A stretch of DNA of 64,000 bases, from assembly GCA_013368315.1 (NCBI GenBank), contig JAACJM010000141.1:150648-214647 (forward strand). The letters run 5' to 3'. Of this stretch, positions 12,033 to 23,940 are shown piece after piece. Position numbers and translations under genes: made by a program. Under the pieces are notes generated by a model, which did not search any database, was not told where the DNA came from, and saw nothing but the letters and a program-made list of their open reading frames with translations. The DNA is from Tetrapyrgos nigripes (lineage: Eukaryota; Basidiomycota; Agaricomycetes; Agaricales; Campanellaceae). Numbering within the stretch: the stretch's first letter is position 1; every line of letters begins with the position of its first letter.

Positions 12033-12135
12033 AGAATAAGTCGTCTTGTTGTAGCTAGTAAATAACTTCTCCAATGGTCTACATAGCCACCCAAACTATA
12101 AACGTAATCAGACCTATTCTTGTTCTCCAACCGTC

Positions 12136-15100
12136 ATGTCGGCGAAAACGACTGCATCAGACAAGAGAAAGCGCACTCGCGCTTGCGACCTATGCAATCG
12201 ACGTAAAGGTAAGGGTACTATGAGGAATCAGGCGATAAACTAATCACGATTTCTGCCTCAGTTCGTTGTGAGTACATTCCCCAACCCCTTTCTTATGGTG
12301 ATTGATATCACAGACTTGCGGGGCGTCAGGCGATGGCGATAGCATGCCCGACAAACGTTGCTCCTCCTGTATATCTATGGATGTCGAATGTACGTACCAG
12401 AAAGAAAAACAGGTACGTCAAAGGATGGACATCGCATTTCCACCCGCTTATTCTCCGAAAGAAATCAGGCCCCAAAGCTGGGTTAGCAAGTTTTCTCTTC
12501 TGCGCTGAAAACTTCGTTGTGACTGGTCTCATTTCTAAGGACGAGCCGAATAGCCATATCTCAGTCTTGCAAAGATTTGATCCGCGAAATCCTTAAAGGG
12601 ACAGAGTCTGAATCTTACCTTTCAGATTGCTTTACCGACGACGCGTCCATAACGACTATTGTCGTCAAACTCTCTACGCGTATCAAGGAACTGGAGTCTC
12701 AGAATGCCCTTCTCCGCCGGAAACCCATTCATACCCGACCTGGAGAACATGCAAACGTTGTGGATGACCATACAAATCTCCCTTCAGAACCAGTTGAACA
12801 GCTTACCCAGGATATTGCGGAGTTCACTCTGCCTTCAACCAAGAAATCCATTCATTTCGGGGAATCAAGCAACATGACGTTAGTTTTAACCGCCATGGGC
12901 CATAGGAAGCAGGTGGACACGACTATGCCTCAATGGCAACAATTGCTTTCGGCGACCAAACGACCGCAGTTCTGGAATATTCCGTCGGTGAGCCTCCATA
13001 TATGTTCAAAAAGGTTTGAATTGACGATTTTTCAGTGGATACCTCATCCGAAACCTGAATGCCTACGCTACGAATTCCCAGATGACGATGAGCTGAAGAA
13101 ACTTACGGATGCATATTTCAATTGCCATAATTTATACAGTCCTCTCCTCCACCGTCCGTCATTTGAACGGTCTATGGCTGACAATCTTCATCTACGAGAC
13201 GAAGCCTTTGGGGCGGTGGTACTAGCCGTTTGTGCTACCGGTTCTAGGTATCGATATACGCAGACCGATTCGGAGTCCACCGATCAAGACCTCATGCTGG
13301 TAATTTCGGGCATGAAATGGTTCCAGCAACTGCCTCTTCAGCAATTCGCCTTCGTTCAGAACGCTTCTCTGTGGCATCTGCAAATGTATTGCGTGAGTCT
13401 TGAAATAACGCGTTAGCACACTCATTCATTTCCCTCTAGATTGCTATGGTATACTTGCAAAACCTAGGCTCTGGTCCCGATGTAGGCTGGATGCTTACAG
13501 GAGTTGCTATCCGCATTGCTCAAGAACTTGGAATACATCGTCGTTCCGTGATCAAGGAAAAACCCACAGCGGAGGGTGAACTATTGAAACGCGTTTTTTG
13601 GATTTTGGTTCTCTTCGACTTCAAGATGAGCGTAGTCTTTGGGCGTCCGAGAGCGATGTCCACTGAAGAGTAAGGTCATCCCCTGTAATTCGAGTGCTAG
13701 CACTTATCCTGCCTCAGTTTTGATCTTGGTCTTCCCATCGAGTGCGACGATGAATACTGGGAGAATTGCGATCATCCCTTCGTACAGCCTCTTGGAAAGC
13801 CTTCCTTGATGTCTTTCTGGAATTCTTTCATGAATCTCTGCGAGATTAGCATTTGTGCGGCACAATTACTGGTGAGTACACGTTCTCAGAGCTAACTTCA
13901 ATCAAACTCCTTACATATCGACTATCAGTACCCGATGCGTAACTCTGAGCTCGAAGGTTCTGACCGGCTGCAAAAGGCTGTCTTGGAAATTGATTCAAGC
14001 TTGAACAAATGGATTGATTCCGTTCCCAGCCACTGTAAGTAACTATCCAATCTTCATGCCATTTACTATTCATCCTCCTTCCTTCCTCAAAGTGCGTTGG
14101 GATCTTGAACATCAGGACATGACATTTTTCAAGCAATCAGCGTTGCTCTACGCTACCTACTATTGGACGCAGATCGAAGTACACAGGCGCTTCATTCCTC
14201 GTCCGGGACAAGATTCAAAATTGTCATTCCCGTCTATGGCAATATGCACCAACGCTGCTAGATCGTGTATACATATCATTGAAATGTTGGTGCGGCAGAC
14301 TCGAGATATCACTGGACATTTCGTAAGTGCGCTGGTTGCTTGCATCCTTGGTGTCAAATTTAGCCCTATTTACAGATTCCTGTCTTTGTTCCGCTGTATA
14401 CTTCTGCGATGGTGCTCGCAATTAACCTTTGGAGAGGAAAACAGGTCAATCCCACGTTTAACCCTCGACCTGATTTAGTGGACATATACAAGTGTATCGA
14501 CATATCGAGAAAATTTGAAACGAGGTATGTATTATAAGTTCTTTCTGATATAGACCGGTGATCGACCCACACCTCTAGGTACCTAGTTGCTGGACGATTC
14601 ATGCAAGTAGTTTATGCGTTTACGAGGCAGATCTCAACCGGCATCTTTCTAATTTGTTCCATAGTGATATCATCCACGCTGTTATCTCTGCTACGCAGGT
14701 TTTCTTTGGACCAGAATTCCAGCACTTTCCAACTCAGAAGTCTCCAATGGCATCTACTCACGATCTCACGCAACCTCAAGTATTTTCCGTCGACCTACGA
14801 GATCTGAATGTTCCATTGTATTCGAGTGATCTTGGACAAAACTCATTGCCAGTCTATGACCCGTTCATTCCAGACGACGTCGCCGGCTATTTGGCTCCTG
14901 ATTTGGGTTATAACCACGCCATTACAACGGAAGAACTCGCCATTTTTGACGATGAACCTGATAGTCTTCACGCTCGTCGTAGTTTAGGGTTTTGCAACGA
15001 TGACTTCGCACAAGCTTGGCCGAGGGATCTAACGTGAGTAGTATAGCCTTTGGGTTTCTGATTATAACTTTTCTCCATTGCAGCCAGCCACAAGATTGGG

Positions 15101-15144
15101 ATGTGTTCATGTCCAATATGGATCAGTTGCTTTCGAACGTATGA
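12136..15144 (+). CDS. Zn2Cys6 transcription factor with fungal_trans domain, copy 1
   Basis: Fourteen exons join in frame to 769 residues: 12136-12208, 12262-12267, 12330-12412, 12462-12481, 12540-12987, 13036-13392, 13440-13669, 13718-13871, 13929-14034, 14093-14322, 14376-14524, 14579-14602, 14665-15033, 15084-15144. The zinc cluster is C17-x2-C20-x6-C27-x9-C37-x2-C40-x6-C47. A coiled-coil-like stretch (VVKLSTRIKELESQNALL) follows. The middle-homology (fungal_trans) region runs from roughly 190 to 560: SPLLHRPSFERSM, HLQMYC, GVAIRIAQELGIHRR, KRVFWILVLFD, FGRPRAMSTED. The tail is acidic and ends in QDWDVFMSNMDQLL. Exon 2 has only 6 nt, and the intron before exon 13 is GC-AG. Predicted nuclear activator or repressor; target unknown. 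Tandem paralogue of the next gene. Confidence 0.88.
12262..12267 (+). other. 6-nt microexon in the zinc cluster of copy 1
   Basis: TTCGTT lies between AG (12260-12261) and GT (12268-12269). Including it gives ...RRK-VR-CDG... with correct Zn2Cys6 spacing; omitting it removes two residues between the second and third cysteines. The acceptor after it must be the AG at 12328-12329 to keep CDG. Confidence 0.7.
14603..14664 (+). other. GC-AG intron in copy 1
   Basis: The donor is GCAAGT after ...CGATTCAT and the acceptor is CCATAG. Splicing gives GRF-I-DIIHAVISAT in frame. No GT donor nearby restores the frame, and the paralogue has the same donor. Confidence 0.65.
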
Positions 15145-15363
15145 CACTAGTGGAGGTTCTCTTTGAGTCCTTCTACATCCCGACTGTCTACCGTCGGAGA
15201 AAATCCATCGTGTTATGTACTTATTGATTCATCCATCGGAATTCACAAACTTTTACATCGCAGCGGCCGTCAAAATGCTCACTGAGTGTAGGTATCTCCA
15301 AATGGATTATCACGTCGATCCAAAGAAAACGTAATCAAACGGGTCTTGTCCTCAACCTTCATC

Positions 15364-18300
15364 ATGTCGACGACCGCCGTTCCAACCAAGAAAAAACGCG
15401 CTCAAAATGCCTGCGATCAGTGCAAGCGGCGAAAAGGTGACTATTCTATTCCAGAATTTCTGATACATTGAAAGTGGGATGGCTTATTCTTGTCAGTTCG
15501 CTGTAAGTAAATTTCTGCAGACTCGTCTTCTACTCGGAGATTACTATCACACAATCAGGTGATGGGGCCACCATGCCCGACAACCGCTGCTCTTCATGCG
15601 TCACTCAGAAGACCGAGTGTACCTACCAGCAAGAGAAACAGGTGAGACAAGATGTATACTTAGATTTTCCATTGTCCGCTCATTCCCGTTGCATTCGAAG
15701 AAACCGGGTCCAAGACCTGGGTGAGTAATTCATGTAGGTTCTTCAGAGCCTTTGCACCGTCTAACCTTTACGTCTGCTAGGACGAACCGACTGATTATAC
15801 CCCAATCCTGCAGACTTTTGATCGCGGAAATTCTCAAGGGGACACCATCAGAATCATACCTCTCTCGTTGCTTGAACGATGACGCGTCAGCAACGTCCAT
15901 TGTCGTGAAGCTCGCTGCCCGTATCAAAGAACTAGAATCTGAAAATGAATTTCTTCGTGAGAAGCCCCTGCATGTGCAAAAGATCAGTAACCCAGAAGAC
16001 AGCAATTCTCAGGCTTCATCCGAGCTGGTGGAGAAGGTTACGAAGGAGCTGGCAGAGTTCACCCTTCCCTCAGCCAAGGAACCCGTTCATTTTGGCGAAT
16101 CGAGTACGATGATGTTGGTAATGACTGCTGTGGAGCACAGGAAGCAGGTGGACTCGAATTTACCCGACTGGGAGAAACTGCTTGAAGGAACCAAGCGACC
16201 GCAGTATTGGGATGTTCCGCCGGTATGTTTGCTCCTCCCAATATCCAATTTCCCGTCGGCATGCAATACCTGACTGGCTTTCTCGATATTTCAGTGGCTA
16301 GCTCCTCCTAGACTGGACCCTCTGCGCTACGAATTTCCGGACCCCTATGAAATAAAGAGGCTCGTAGATGCATATTTCGATTGTCATAACCTGTTCAGTC
16401 CCTTGCTCCATCGTCCTTCATTCGAGAGATCTCTTGCTGACAAACTTCACATACGGGACGAAGCTTTTGGAGCAGTTGTTCTAGCTGTTTGCGCTATTGG
16501 TTCTCGATATCGGTATGGGCAGATTAACTCCAGTGATCCGAATGTTATGTTCGTCGTGTCTGGCATTAAATGGTTCCATCAGCTACCCATTCAGCGATTC
16601 GCTTTCGCACCAGATGTGTCACTATATCATCTGCAGATGTACTGTGTAAGTGTGTCTGTTCTCGTCCTTACGATTCTGACACTTAACTCATGGGATTTAC
16701 TAGCTTGCTATGATCTATATTCAAAACATCAACAGTGGTCCAGAGGTTTTAGGGGGCTGGATGATTACAGGAATTGCGATTCGTCTAGCTCAGGAAAAAG
16801 GATTTCATCGTCGTTTTGTCGTAGAGAAGAAACCTACCCCAGAACGCGAACTTTGGAAACGCGTTTTCTGGTTCCTACTCTTCTATGACTTTAACATGGG
16901 CCTAACCTTTGGACGTCCAAGGGCTATGTCCATTGAAGAGTAAGTACAAGCCAAATTCGTCCTATAATCTTCAAAGCATGGCTCATGAAAACATAGCTTC
17001 GATATCGATTTTGCTATTGAATGCGATGACGAATATTGGGAACATCTTACCCATCCTTTCGTCCAGCCTCCAAACAAGCCTCCACTTATTTCTTTTTGGA
17101 ATCATTTCATGAAGATGTATGAGATTAGCATCCTCGCGGCGCAACCACTGGTGCGCACATTTTTCTCTATATAACCTTAAGAAACTTACCACGTATCCTG
17201 AATGTTCCCCTAGTATTCTGTGCGAAAGATTGCAAACAAGGATGCACTGCAGAAAGTTGTCTCCGAAATCGATTCAGCCTTGGCTAAATGGGCTGACTCG
17301 ATTCCCACTCACTGTTAGTCACTGTACCATTTTCTCCGTGTCCTTTGGTTATTAACTCTTCAATCCTCCTGCCTGGAAGTAATGTGGAATATCAAACACG
17401 AGGACGAGAATTTCTTCAAACAATCTGCAATACTTTGGGCTTGTTATTATTGGATTCAGATCGAAGTTCATAGGCGATTTATTCCTCGTCCTGGAGAAGA
17501 ACCAGAGTTGTCGTTCCCGTCTATGACCATATGTGCGAATGCAGCGAGATCTTGTATTCATGTAGTGGAAACTTGTCTTCAGCAGACTAAGGACGTGACT
17601 GGGCATTTCATGGTGAGTGCATTGACGAATCACTATCTAGTTTACAGTTTCTGACGTTTTACCTTTCTTCGCGTGAAGCTTCCCGTGATCCTTCCTCTGT
17701 TTGCTTCAGCAATGATTTTGGTTATCAACCTATGGAGAGGAAAGCAGGTCGATCCCGACTTTGATCCTCGCCCAGACTTGACCGTCATATACAAGTGTAT
17801 CGGTTTATTGAGGATGTACGAATCAAGGTAATTGCGTTTACTTTGAATTTACTCAGCTTGAAGACGTTCACTGATGTTCACCAGGCATACCGTTGCTGGA
17901 CGGTTGATGCAAGTCATTATACCCGATTTACCTTGGTCTCAGCTCTAGCTTTCTGACTTGTTTTCTGTTGCAATTTATAGCGACATCACCAACGCCGTCA
18001 TGTCTGCCACACGTCCATTCTTCTCCTCCTCCCAGGAAAACTTTGCCTTTGGAATCGAAGATTCAGCCATGTTCTCCACTTTCGACCCCCTGGATTTGCA
18101 GAATCGACTTCGTCACAAGCAGATAGCTCTGGAGAAGGCTCAGGCTTTCTCGTTGATCTGCGAGATCTAGCTGTCCCGATGTATTCGAAATGTCTGGAGC
18201 ATAAGGCATTGGAAGTTTATACGCCGCCACGGGGAAACGTAATGGGTCATGTAGCTTCGAATCTTGGGTACAATTACCCCCCTACGAAGGAGGAGTTGGC

Positions 18301-18598
18301 GATTTTTGATAGTCCAAGGCAGGCTCATAGTGAAGGTGGTCATGGTCACGGTGACGGTGATGATCTTTTGAGGCGTTGTGCTGGTTGTATTTGAGCTGAC
18401 TTGGAGATGTTCTTTTTTTTGTCCAGGAGTTCCTGGCAATCATCACAACATTAATGTTCCGCAGGTTTGGCCATCTGATCTGAGGTGAGTACTTACCAGT
18501 ACTCCTAGCTGAACGCGGGTATTGATTTGCATCCCAGTCAACCGCAACAGTGGGACATGTTTATGGCCAATATGGATCAACTCTTCTCCGCTCGCTGA
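15364..18598 (+). CDS. Zn2Cys6 transcription factor, copy 2, with frameshifted C-terminal tail
   Basis: Tandem paralogue of 12136-15144 with the same exon plan: 15364-15436, 15497-15502, 15559-15641, 15701-15720, 15781-16222, 16295-16645, 16704-16939, 16997-17150, 17214-17313, 17380-17612, 17679-17827, 17885-17908, 17981 onward. The zinc cluster has identical spacing (C17, 20, 27, 37, 40, 47). The fungal_trans region is intact (LHRPSFERSLADKLHIRDEA, FGRPRAMSIED). In exon 13, about 18146-18153, one base is missing compared with copy 1, so translation stops at 18168-18170 after 686 residues. The homologous tail continues in the shifted frame (VDLRDLAVPMYSK..., ...TKEELAIFD) and the last exon 18538-18598 still ends QQWDMFMANMDQLF. 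The tail may be recently lost, or the base may be an assembly error. Confidence 0.8.
15497..15502 (+). other. 6-nt microexon in the zinc cluster of copy 2
   Basis: TTCGCT lies between AG (15495-15496) and GT (15503-15504), at the same place in the zinc cluster as in copy 1. Its conservation between diverged paralogues supports it. Confidence 0.7.
17909..17980 (+). other. GC-AG intron in copy 2
   Basis: GCAAGT donor after CGGTTGAT and TTTATAG acceptor; splicing gives GRL-I-DITNAVMSAT. Position and phase match copy 1. Confidence 0.65.
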
Positions 18599-18887
18599 TC
18601 ATGGTTTTGAAGTACAGTAACGGCCTTTGTCTGCGCCGAACACATTTTCAGTCTCGTAAGGATATGAAGAGAATGCACGTTTTTGTAGGAGTACCATTAT
18701 GCACTACTGACAATAAGTAACTCATAATAACGACCACTGAAGCGCCTAAAATCCCAATGAAGTCAATGTTTAAAAGACGTACGCGTGAAGACGTAAGTAC
18801 ATGAGCAAGACCGAGGCGTCAATTCTTCGACCGAAAACTAGGTCCATAGATCCAGCCTGGATCCCATATTACGCTAGAGAAAATCAA
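18599..18887. other. Short convergent intergenic gap
   Basis: The gap between the 3' ends of copy 2 (plus) and the CFEM gene (minus). No gene or clear element is seen. Confidence 0.5.
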
Positions 18888-19988
18888 TCACAACGTTGCC
18901 AGCACCAATCCCATCACCGCTGCCGCCGCACTCCATACCGTCACCACCAATTTCTTCTTCCCACCGATGCCAACAATAACACTAACGGCATCGGACGTCT
19001 GAGAAACCGTCTGCCCTGGAGGTGCCGTCGATATGCCATTGGGTCCTTGGGTGCTGGTGCTGAAGATGGTGGTCATTGGAGCGGTGCTAGTACCACCGCT
19101 ACTGCTATTGGAGACGGAAGCGGATGTAGGAGAGGCGGTTGGTGTAGAGCTGGGGTTGGTGGTGGGGGTGGGGGTGGGGACTGGAAGGTGATTTGGTTTA
19201 ATAGTATTACGGTATGTATGATTGGGAGGTGTCGAGAGTAATTTCGGGAAGAGAACGGTGGTTAGTAAATAATGATTGAGGCGGAATGACAGATGGAATT
19301 ACGCACCAGTTATTGGGACCGTCGTCAATGTCGTCAAGGAAAGTGATGGGCGGACTGTCACGCTGGTTGAAGTTCCTGGACCGGTGGCCACGACGGAACT
19401 TGGTGACCCAGATGCGGATGAAGAGGTAGAGGTGGGTCTACCGCTAGGGAGGGATCCTGAACGAGTTCCGGAGAATGTACCTGCGAGTTAGATGGAAGAA
19501 ATGGAGAGTTAGTGGTTAACCCGTTGGAGGGGATGAGTGTACGCACCTGTTGAGGTTCCAGGCGTTCCGGAGGTGGTTTGTTCTGTGGAATGGATGAGGT
19601 TAGTGTCGTAGTGGTATGGATTTAGGATAGCCACGCACCGGAGTTACACATCTCTCCCAAAACTGCACTCGACCTAGCTTGGTCGTCTGGTTGACAGGTG
19701 CCTGATGCGCATGTGAGGGCGGTAGAGATGAAGCCAGAAGCTTGACAGAGGCAGACGGTATCGGTTCTGTAAGTGGTTTGCGGGGGGGAAAGGTACGTGA
19801 AGATACGTTAATCAATGCCTAGACTTCGAGAGGGAAAAAACGCACACTTGACACCCTACAGCATTAGCAGCCATTTGCACACATCCACTTGCGCAGTCCG
19901 GAACAGAGGTAGCCTGGGCGTTACATAGCAGTACGAATAGTTGGACAGTCAAGAATGTGATGACCAACGAGACGATTTTTGAGAACAT
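18888..19988 (-). CDS. CFEM-domain GPI-anchored cell-surface protein
   Basis: Five exons on the minus strand, 19988-19846, 19766-19639, 19582-19547, 19480-19307 and 19180-18888, join to 774 nt and 257 residues. Residues 1-25 are a signal peptide (MFSKIVSLVITFLTVQLFVL...). The CFEM domain follows: PDCASGCVQMAANAVGCQV, then TDTVCLCQASGF and CASGTCQPDD, with the eight-cysteine pattern. After it comes a long Ser/Thr/Pro-rich stalk. The C-terminal hydrophobic segment (LVVTVWSAAAAVMGLVLATL) after a KKK turn is a likely GPI-anchor signal. CFEM proteins act at the fungal wall or membrane, some in haem or iron uptake and some in host interaction; the sequence does not decide which. The donor at 19845 (GTGCGT), not the GT two bases earlier, keeps the frame. 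Confidence 0.85.
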
Positions 19989-20523
19989 TCTGTAAAGTAG
20001 GAATGGGTCAGTAGGGAGTAGGAGTACACGGAGACGTCGAAAAGGACGAAACCATAGAACGTATTTCTGTGCCTCTGGAACATACCCAGGCCATCAAAGA
20101 TGGTCGAGAAGAGTGAAAGGTGACACAGACTCACTTCAGTGCTCCCGACGAAAATGTTTGAGACTGAGGGGAGTTGTTTTCAGACGACGGTATAGGTTGA
20201 GGGATCTGGCTGCGCACCTCGAGTAGCTCTTCTCCCAACACTCGTATAAATAGTCCTCCCAAAGGTCCTTCCAAATTCCGATACTTCTGGACTCATGATA
20301 GCCTTCAACCGAGAATTGAGACCCAAGCCATCTGACCTTCCGTTATTTAATTATGTCGCATGACCGGAGAGGATTTTGTGGGGAGGGCTTCTCTCCGCTG
20401 ATGAGTGGGGAAGCAGTGGCCATACGAGGAGGGAACCGAGCATGGATGCGACGAAAATAGACCGAAAGGACCCAGGTGACGCAAATCTCACGAGGCACAG
20501 CAACGACATCAAATGATTCTTAA
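19989..20523. other. Divergent promoter region
   Basis: Lies between the 5' ends of the CFEM gene (minus) and the F-box gene (plus), so both promoters are probably here. I could not assign individual sites. Confidence 0.4.
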
Positions 20524-22921
20524 ATGGGACTTCCTCCTGAACTCCTACTACAAATCGTCGAGGGCCTTTCTAGCTCGCATCTTATTCGGCTTGTACAAGC
20601 AGTAAGTACACTATAGTCTCCCCCAAAACGAACACTTATCCGGTCATCCCAGTGCCACTCGTTCCATGCCTTATTTGTCCCCATTCTCTACCGCACAGTC
20701 GACCTCAAATCCCCTCAGCAGGTCCATGATGTCTTGACGCTTCTGGAGGAGAAGATACATCTATCAGCCTACGTCCACGTCCTTCGAGTTCGACCGGTGC
20801 ACTTTAGGCAGTTGGGTTTGAAAAGGGATAAAGAGAGCACCGTATTGGACGAGACTTGGGCATCGAGGTGTATTGAGAGGATAGCCATGGTGGGAGTCGG
20901 GTTAGAGGAGAATTCTGAGGCTAAGGGGTTTAGCTGCCTGAGGGAATTCGATTGGGACGGGTGGGACTTGCCTGGAGAGGGCGTATGGAAGGCGTTGAAG
21001 CTTGGGTGCGTCTACTCTAACTTTCCCCAGAGATATGTTTCTCTAATTCCCTCATTACGCAGATGTCCAAAGCTGACAAGTTTAGCCGTTACCGTAGATA
21101 AGTATGGCTTCAATCCCGCCAGTTCGGTGCGTGCTTCTTGTACTATGTATCTAGTACTCCAAAAGTACTAAACCTCATTTTCGGGACAGCTGTTCGATTT
21201 TGAAGGCCTTACCTCCTTTTGCATTCGCGCTCGGAGCGATATCATGGAAGTTGGTTCGTACCTACGCTCTCCACAGTTAACTACCTTCTAACTATTCCTT
21301 ACAGTCTCTGTGGCCCGGCCCCTTCCCCTTCCCCCACGTCTCTGGCAAATGCTTCTCTATCGTTGTCCAGACCTCGAATCCTTAGAGTTCATCAGCTTTC
21401 TCCCCTCGACCTATCGGTTCTGGTTTTTCGACCCCGTATACTTAGGCACCTGGAGGAAGCTGAGGAAGCTGACACTAGGGTGCTTCATACACCGTAACGT
21501 ACCTGAGAGTTCACCGCCTCCGGATCTTAGAGGTGATGATAATGGTGATGGCGATGGTGTTGGGATCAATCATGGTGGCGAACGGATGATGTTGACAGTG
21601 GCGACGGCGGAAACGTCTATCAGTGCTGTGAGAGCGTTGGCTGGACCTGTTATAGGTTCCAGACTTGGAGCGAGTGGAGATGGCACAGAGGACATTGATG
21701 AAAGCGACGATGGAGGTGACGGGAGTGACGGCGAAGAAGACGAGCTTTTTTTACCTGGTCACGACCGTATTGGCGATTGTGAGGCGTTCTTTCTTCGGCA
21801 TCCTTATATAGAGGAGCTACGCCTCGGTTGGAACCCACACCTTCTGCAGTCAACGTTTCCTCTTCCTTTATCCGCTCCTACAGCTTCATCGTCAACGTTA
21901 CCCTACACATCTCTTCGCGCTCTATACCCCCGGCATATTCTCCCATATCAAGACTTAACGAGTTTCATCGGTACACACGGCCAGCTAGGTCGTTTTCCGA
22001 TCGAGGTGCTCGCGAGACTAAGGGAGGTGAGATTAGATAGGGAACACCCCTATGCGCTGCTCTCGGCGACGTATATCGACGAGATCTGTAAAGTGTTGAG
22101 AAAGTTGACGGGTTTACGGAAATTTGGGATTTTGGTTGTGAAGGTGCAGGAGAAGGATCAGAGACAGATGGAGGCATTGAGGGAGTTGTTGAGGAGCGTT
22201 GGATTGGTAGGGCGTGGACGTGGAAGTGAGGGTGAAGAGATGCATTACCGTGACGGTGAGGAAGATGGGCACCCTGAGGATGGCCATGGCCGAGGGTTAG
22301 AAGAGTTAGATTTGACGTGTATAGGTACCATTGGAGAGGTGAGTGTGTTTTAGCTTCTAGTACTTGACGTGACCTCATATTTTTCAGTCAACCTTTCAAG
22401 CTTTTTACTCGTTCATAACAACCAATAACCTTCCCAACCTTCGTTCCTTCGCCTTTTCTTACCAAGGCCTACAAGATCGATTTTTGGCAGCCACACTCTC
22501 GACTTCAATACGCCGTGGATTAGAGTCGTTGAAGATCTCATCAAACAGTGATCTTAACGCTAGTACTGCCAGTACTACTGGTGTTACTCCTACTGCTACC
22601 CCAAGGCCAAGTTCGCAATCATCCAGTACCTCAAGCCTCGCACGTACGGCACCGGTGTTAGATAATGCCAAAGCGATCTTTCACGCGCATACTCGGCTCA
22701 GGAAGATAAAGATCTCACGATTTTCCTCGTCGAGTTCGTCCTTGAAGCATAGTGGAGTGTATGAGTTATTGGGGGATTCGGGTGAAGATACGGTTAGAGG
22801 TGCTGGGAAGGTGCTAGTAGGGCATGAATGGGGTTCCGGTTCGGGATTTGTAGGAGAAGATAGGTGGTTTAGGGAGAGGTTTGCTCGAGTTACTAATAAC
22901 AGAGTGAAAGACGGTTCTTGA
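20524..22921 (+). CDS. F-box-like, leucine-rich-repeat-like protein
   Basis: Six exons, 20524-20601, 20653-21005, 21063-21126, 21190-21253, 21305-22338 and 22388-22921 (introns about 49-63 nt), give 2127 nt and 708 residues. The N-terminus reads MGLPPELLLQIVEGLSSSHL, then CHSFHALFVPILYRTVDL: the F-box consensus of fungal proteins. The rest has irregular leucine-rich segments (CPKLTSLAVTV, RCPDLESLEFIS, YIEELRLGW) broken by acidic, low-complexity loops near residues 260-330. By family it would be the substrate-recognition part of an SCF ubiquitin ligase; the target is unknown. Such single genes are numerous and divergent in agaricomycetes. Confidence 0.75.
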
Positions 22922-23272
22922 GGAGGCATCTGAAGGAGGGGGAAGTGAGTTCGTTGGAGTGATAGAGTATTAGTCGTAGGTGAGAGCGAGGAAGGGTTAA
23001 TAAAGGACGAGTTTAGGATAATGTGTACTACTATAGATCTTTTGGTCGAGAATATGTTTGATACTCAAATATATACCCTTTACAATCCACTCTGATGCTT
23101 TCGTGTTGATATCTCAGAGCTTTCACGGAACGTGCTGATACGGAACAGAGGTATTCCAGCTCATGGTATAGTTATAAAATCCAGATCTGTTGGAGTAGGG
23201 ATCTCATCGTGATCAGTGCTTTGATAGAAGTAAAAAAAAGTAGTGTGTCTGATGCGTATATTTCCACACAAA

Positions 23273-23455
23273 ACTGGGGTAAAGTGCCATCGCTTCGCGT
23301 GGCAAGCTACGAGGCCCTCAGATCGGGAGAGGAAGCAAGGAGGAAGACAAGGCGCACCCTGATGCTGCCTACGCTGCCTTGGTTATGCGTTTGTCCGAGG
23401 AAGCCGTGAACGACGTCATGATGGTCTCGACTCTCGACCGTGATTCCAGATCTAT
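23273..23455 (-). repeat. GGCCTCGTA dispersed repeat, copy R1 (tail and body)
   Basis: On the minus strand it reads a body (CGTTCACGGCTTCCTCGG ... CCAAGGCAGCG), then GAGGGCCTCGTAGC, a hairpin GCCACGCGAAGCGATGGC, and ends TTTACCCCAGT. The body matches 31730-31845 and the tail matches 32350-32395. Another tail copy is at 42442-42484; a more diverged one at 63316-63357 lacks the CCCCAGT end. Confidence 0.65.
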
Positions 23456-23940
23456 CTTTCTCTTCTATTTTTATAAGCCGGAAGAAAAGTGCTCAGTAGC
23501 TCGAGGTTCTTTCTCTTCAGCAATAATCACCAACTTTTGAAAGATTGCGATTTGTTTTACCAAATATAATACAAATTCATCCACAAAGCTCCTTACCCAG
23601 ATACATATTCAACTTTGATCTCTGCATTCCCAATGTGCCCATGTGTGTAGAGAGCACAGACTCAAAATGTATATTGCATATATCCAGGCCGATTGGCCGC
23701 ACGCTCCTCCAATGATTCAAGTGCCATAGTCTGAATCCGGGCATCAGAAATCTGCGGGTACATGCGGGTACCCATTATCCTTTGCTTATCATGTAGAATC
23801 TTAGTTGATTAAGCTTTCTAATTGCTCTTTTATTGTGTAGATACTAAGATAGTCTTTTCACAATGCAGAGCCTGTTATGTAGCTATTTCACGAAGAATAG
23901 AACGCGCCGTCGGTATTCACGTAAAATCATTCATACAAAA

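Noticed and set aside
18089..18120. A 32-nt intron ending near the GCTCAG at 18137-18142 that would restore the copy 2 reading frame
   Set aside because: Too short for splicing compared with the 48-70-nt introns here, and copy 1 has no intron at this place.
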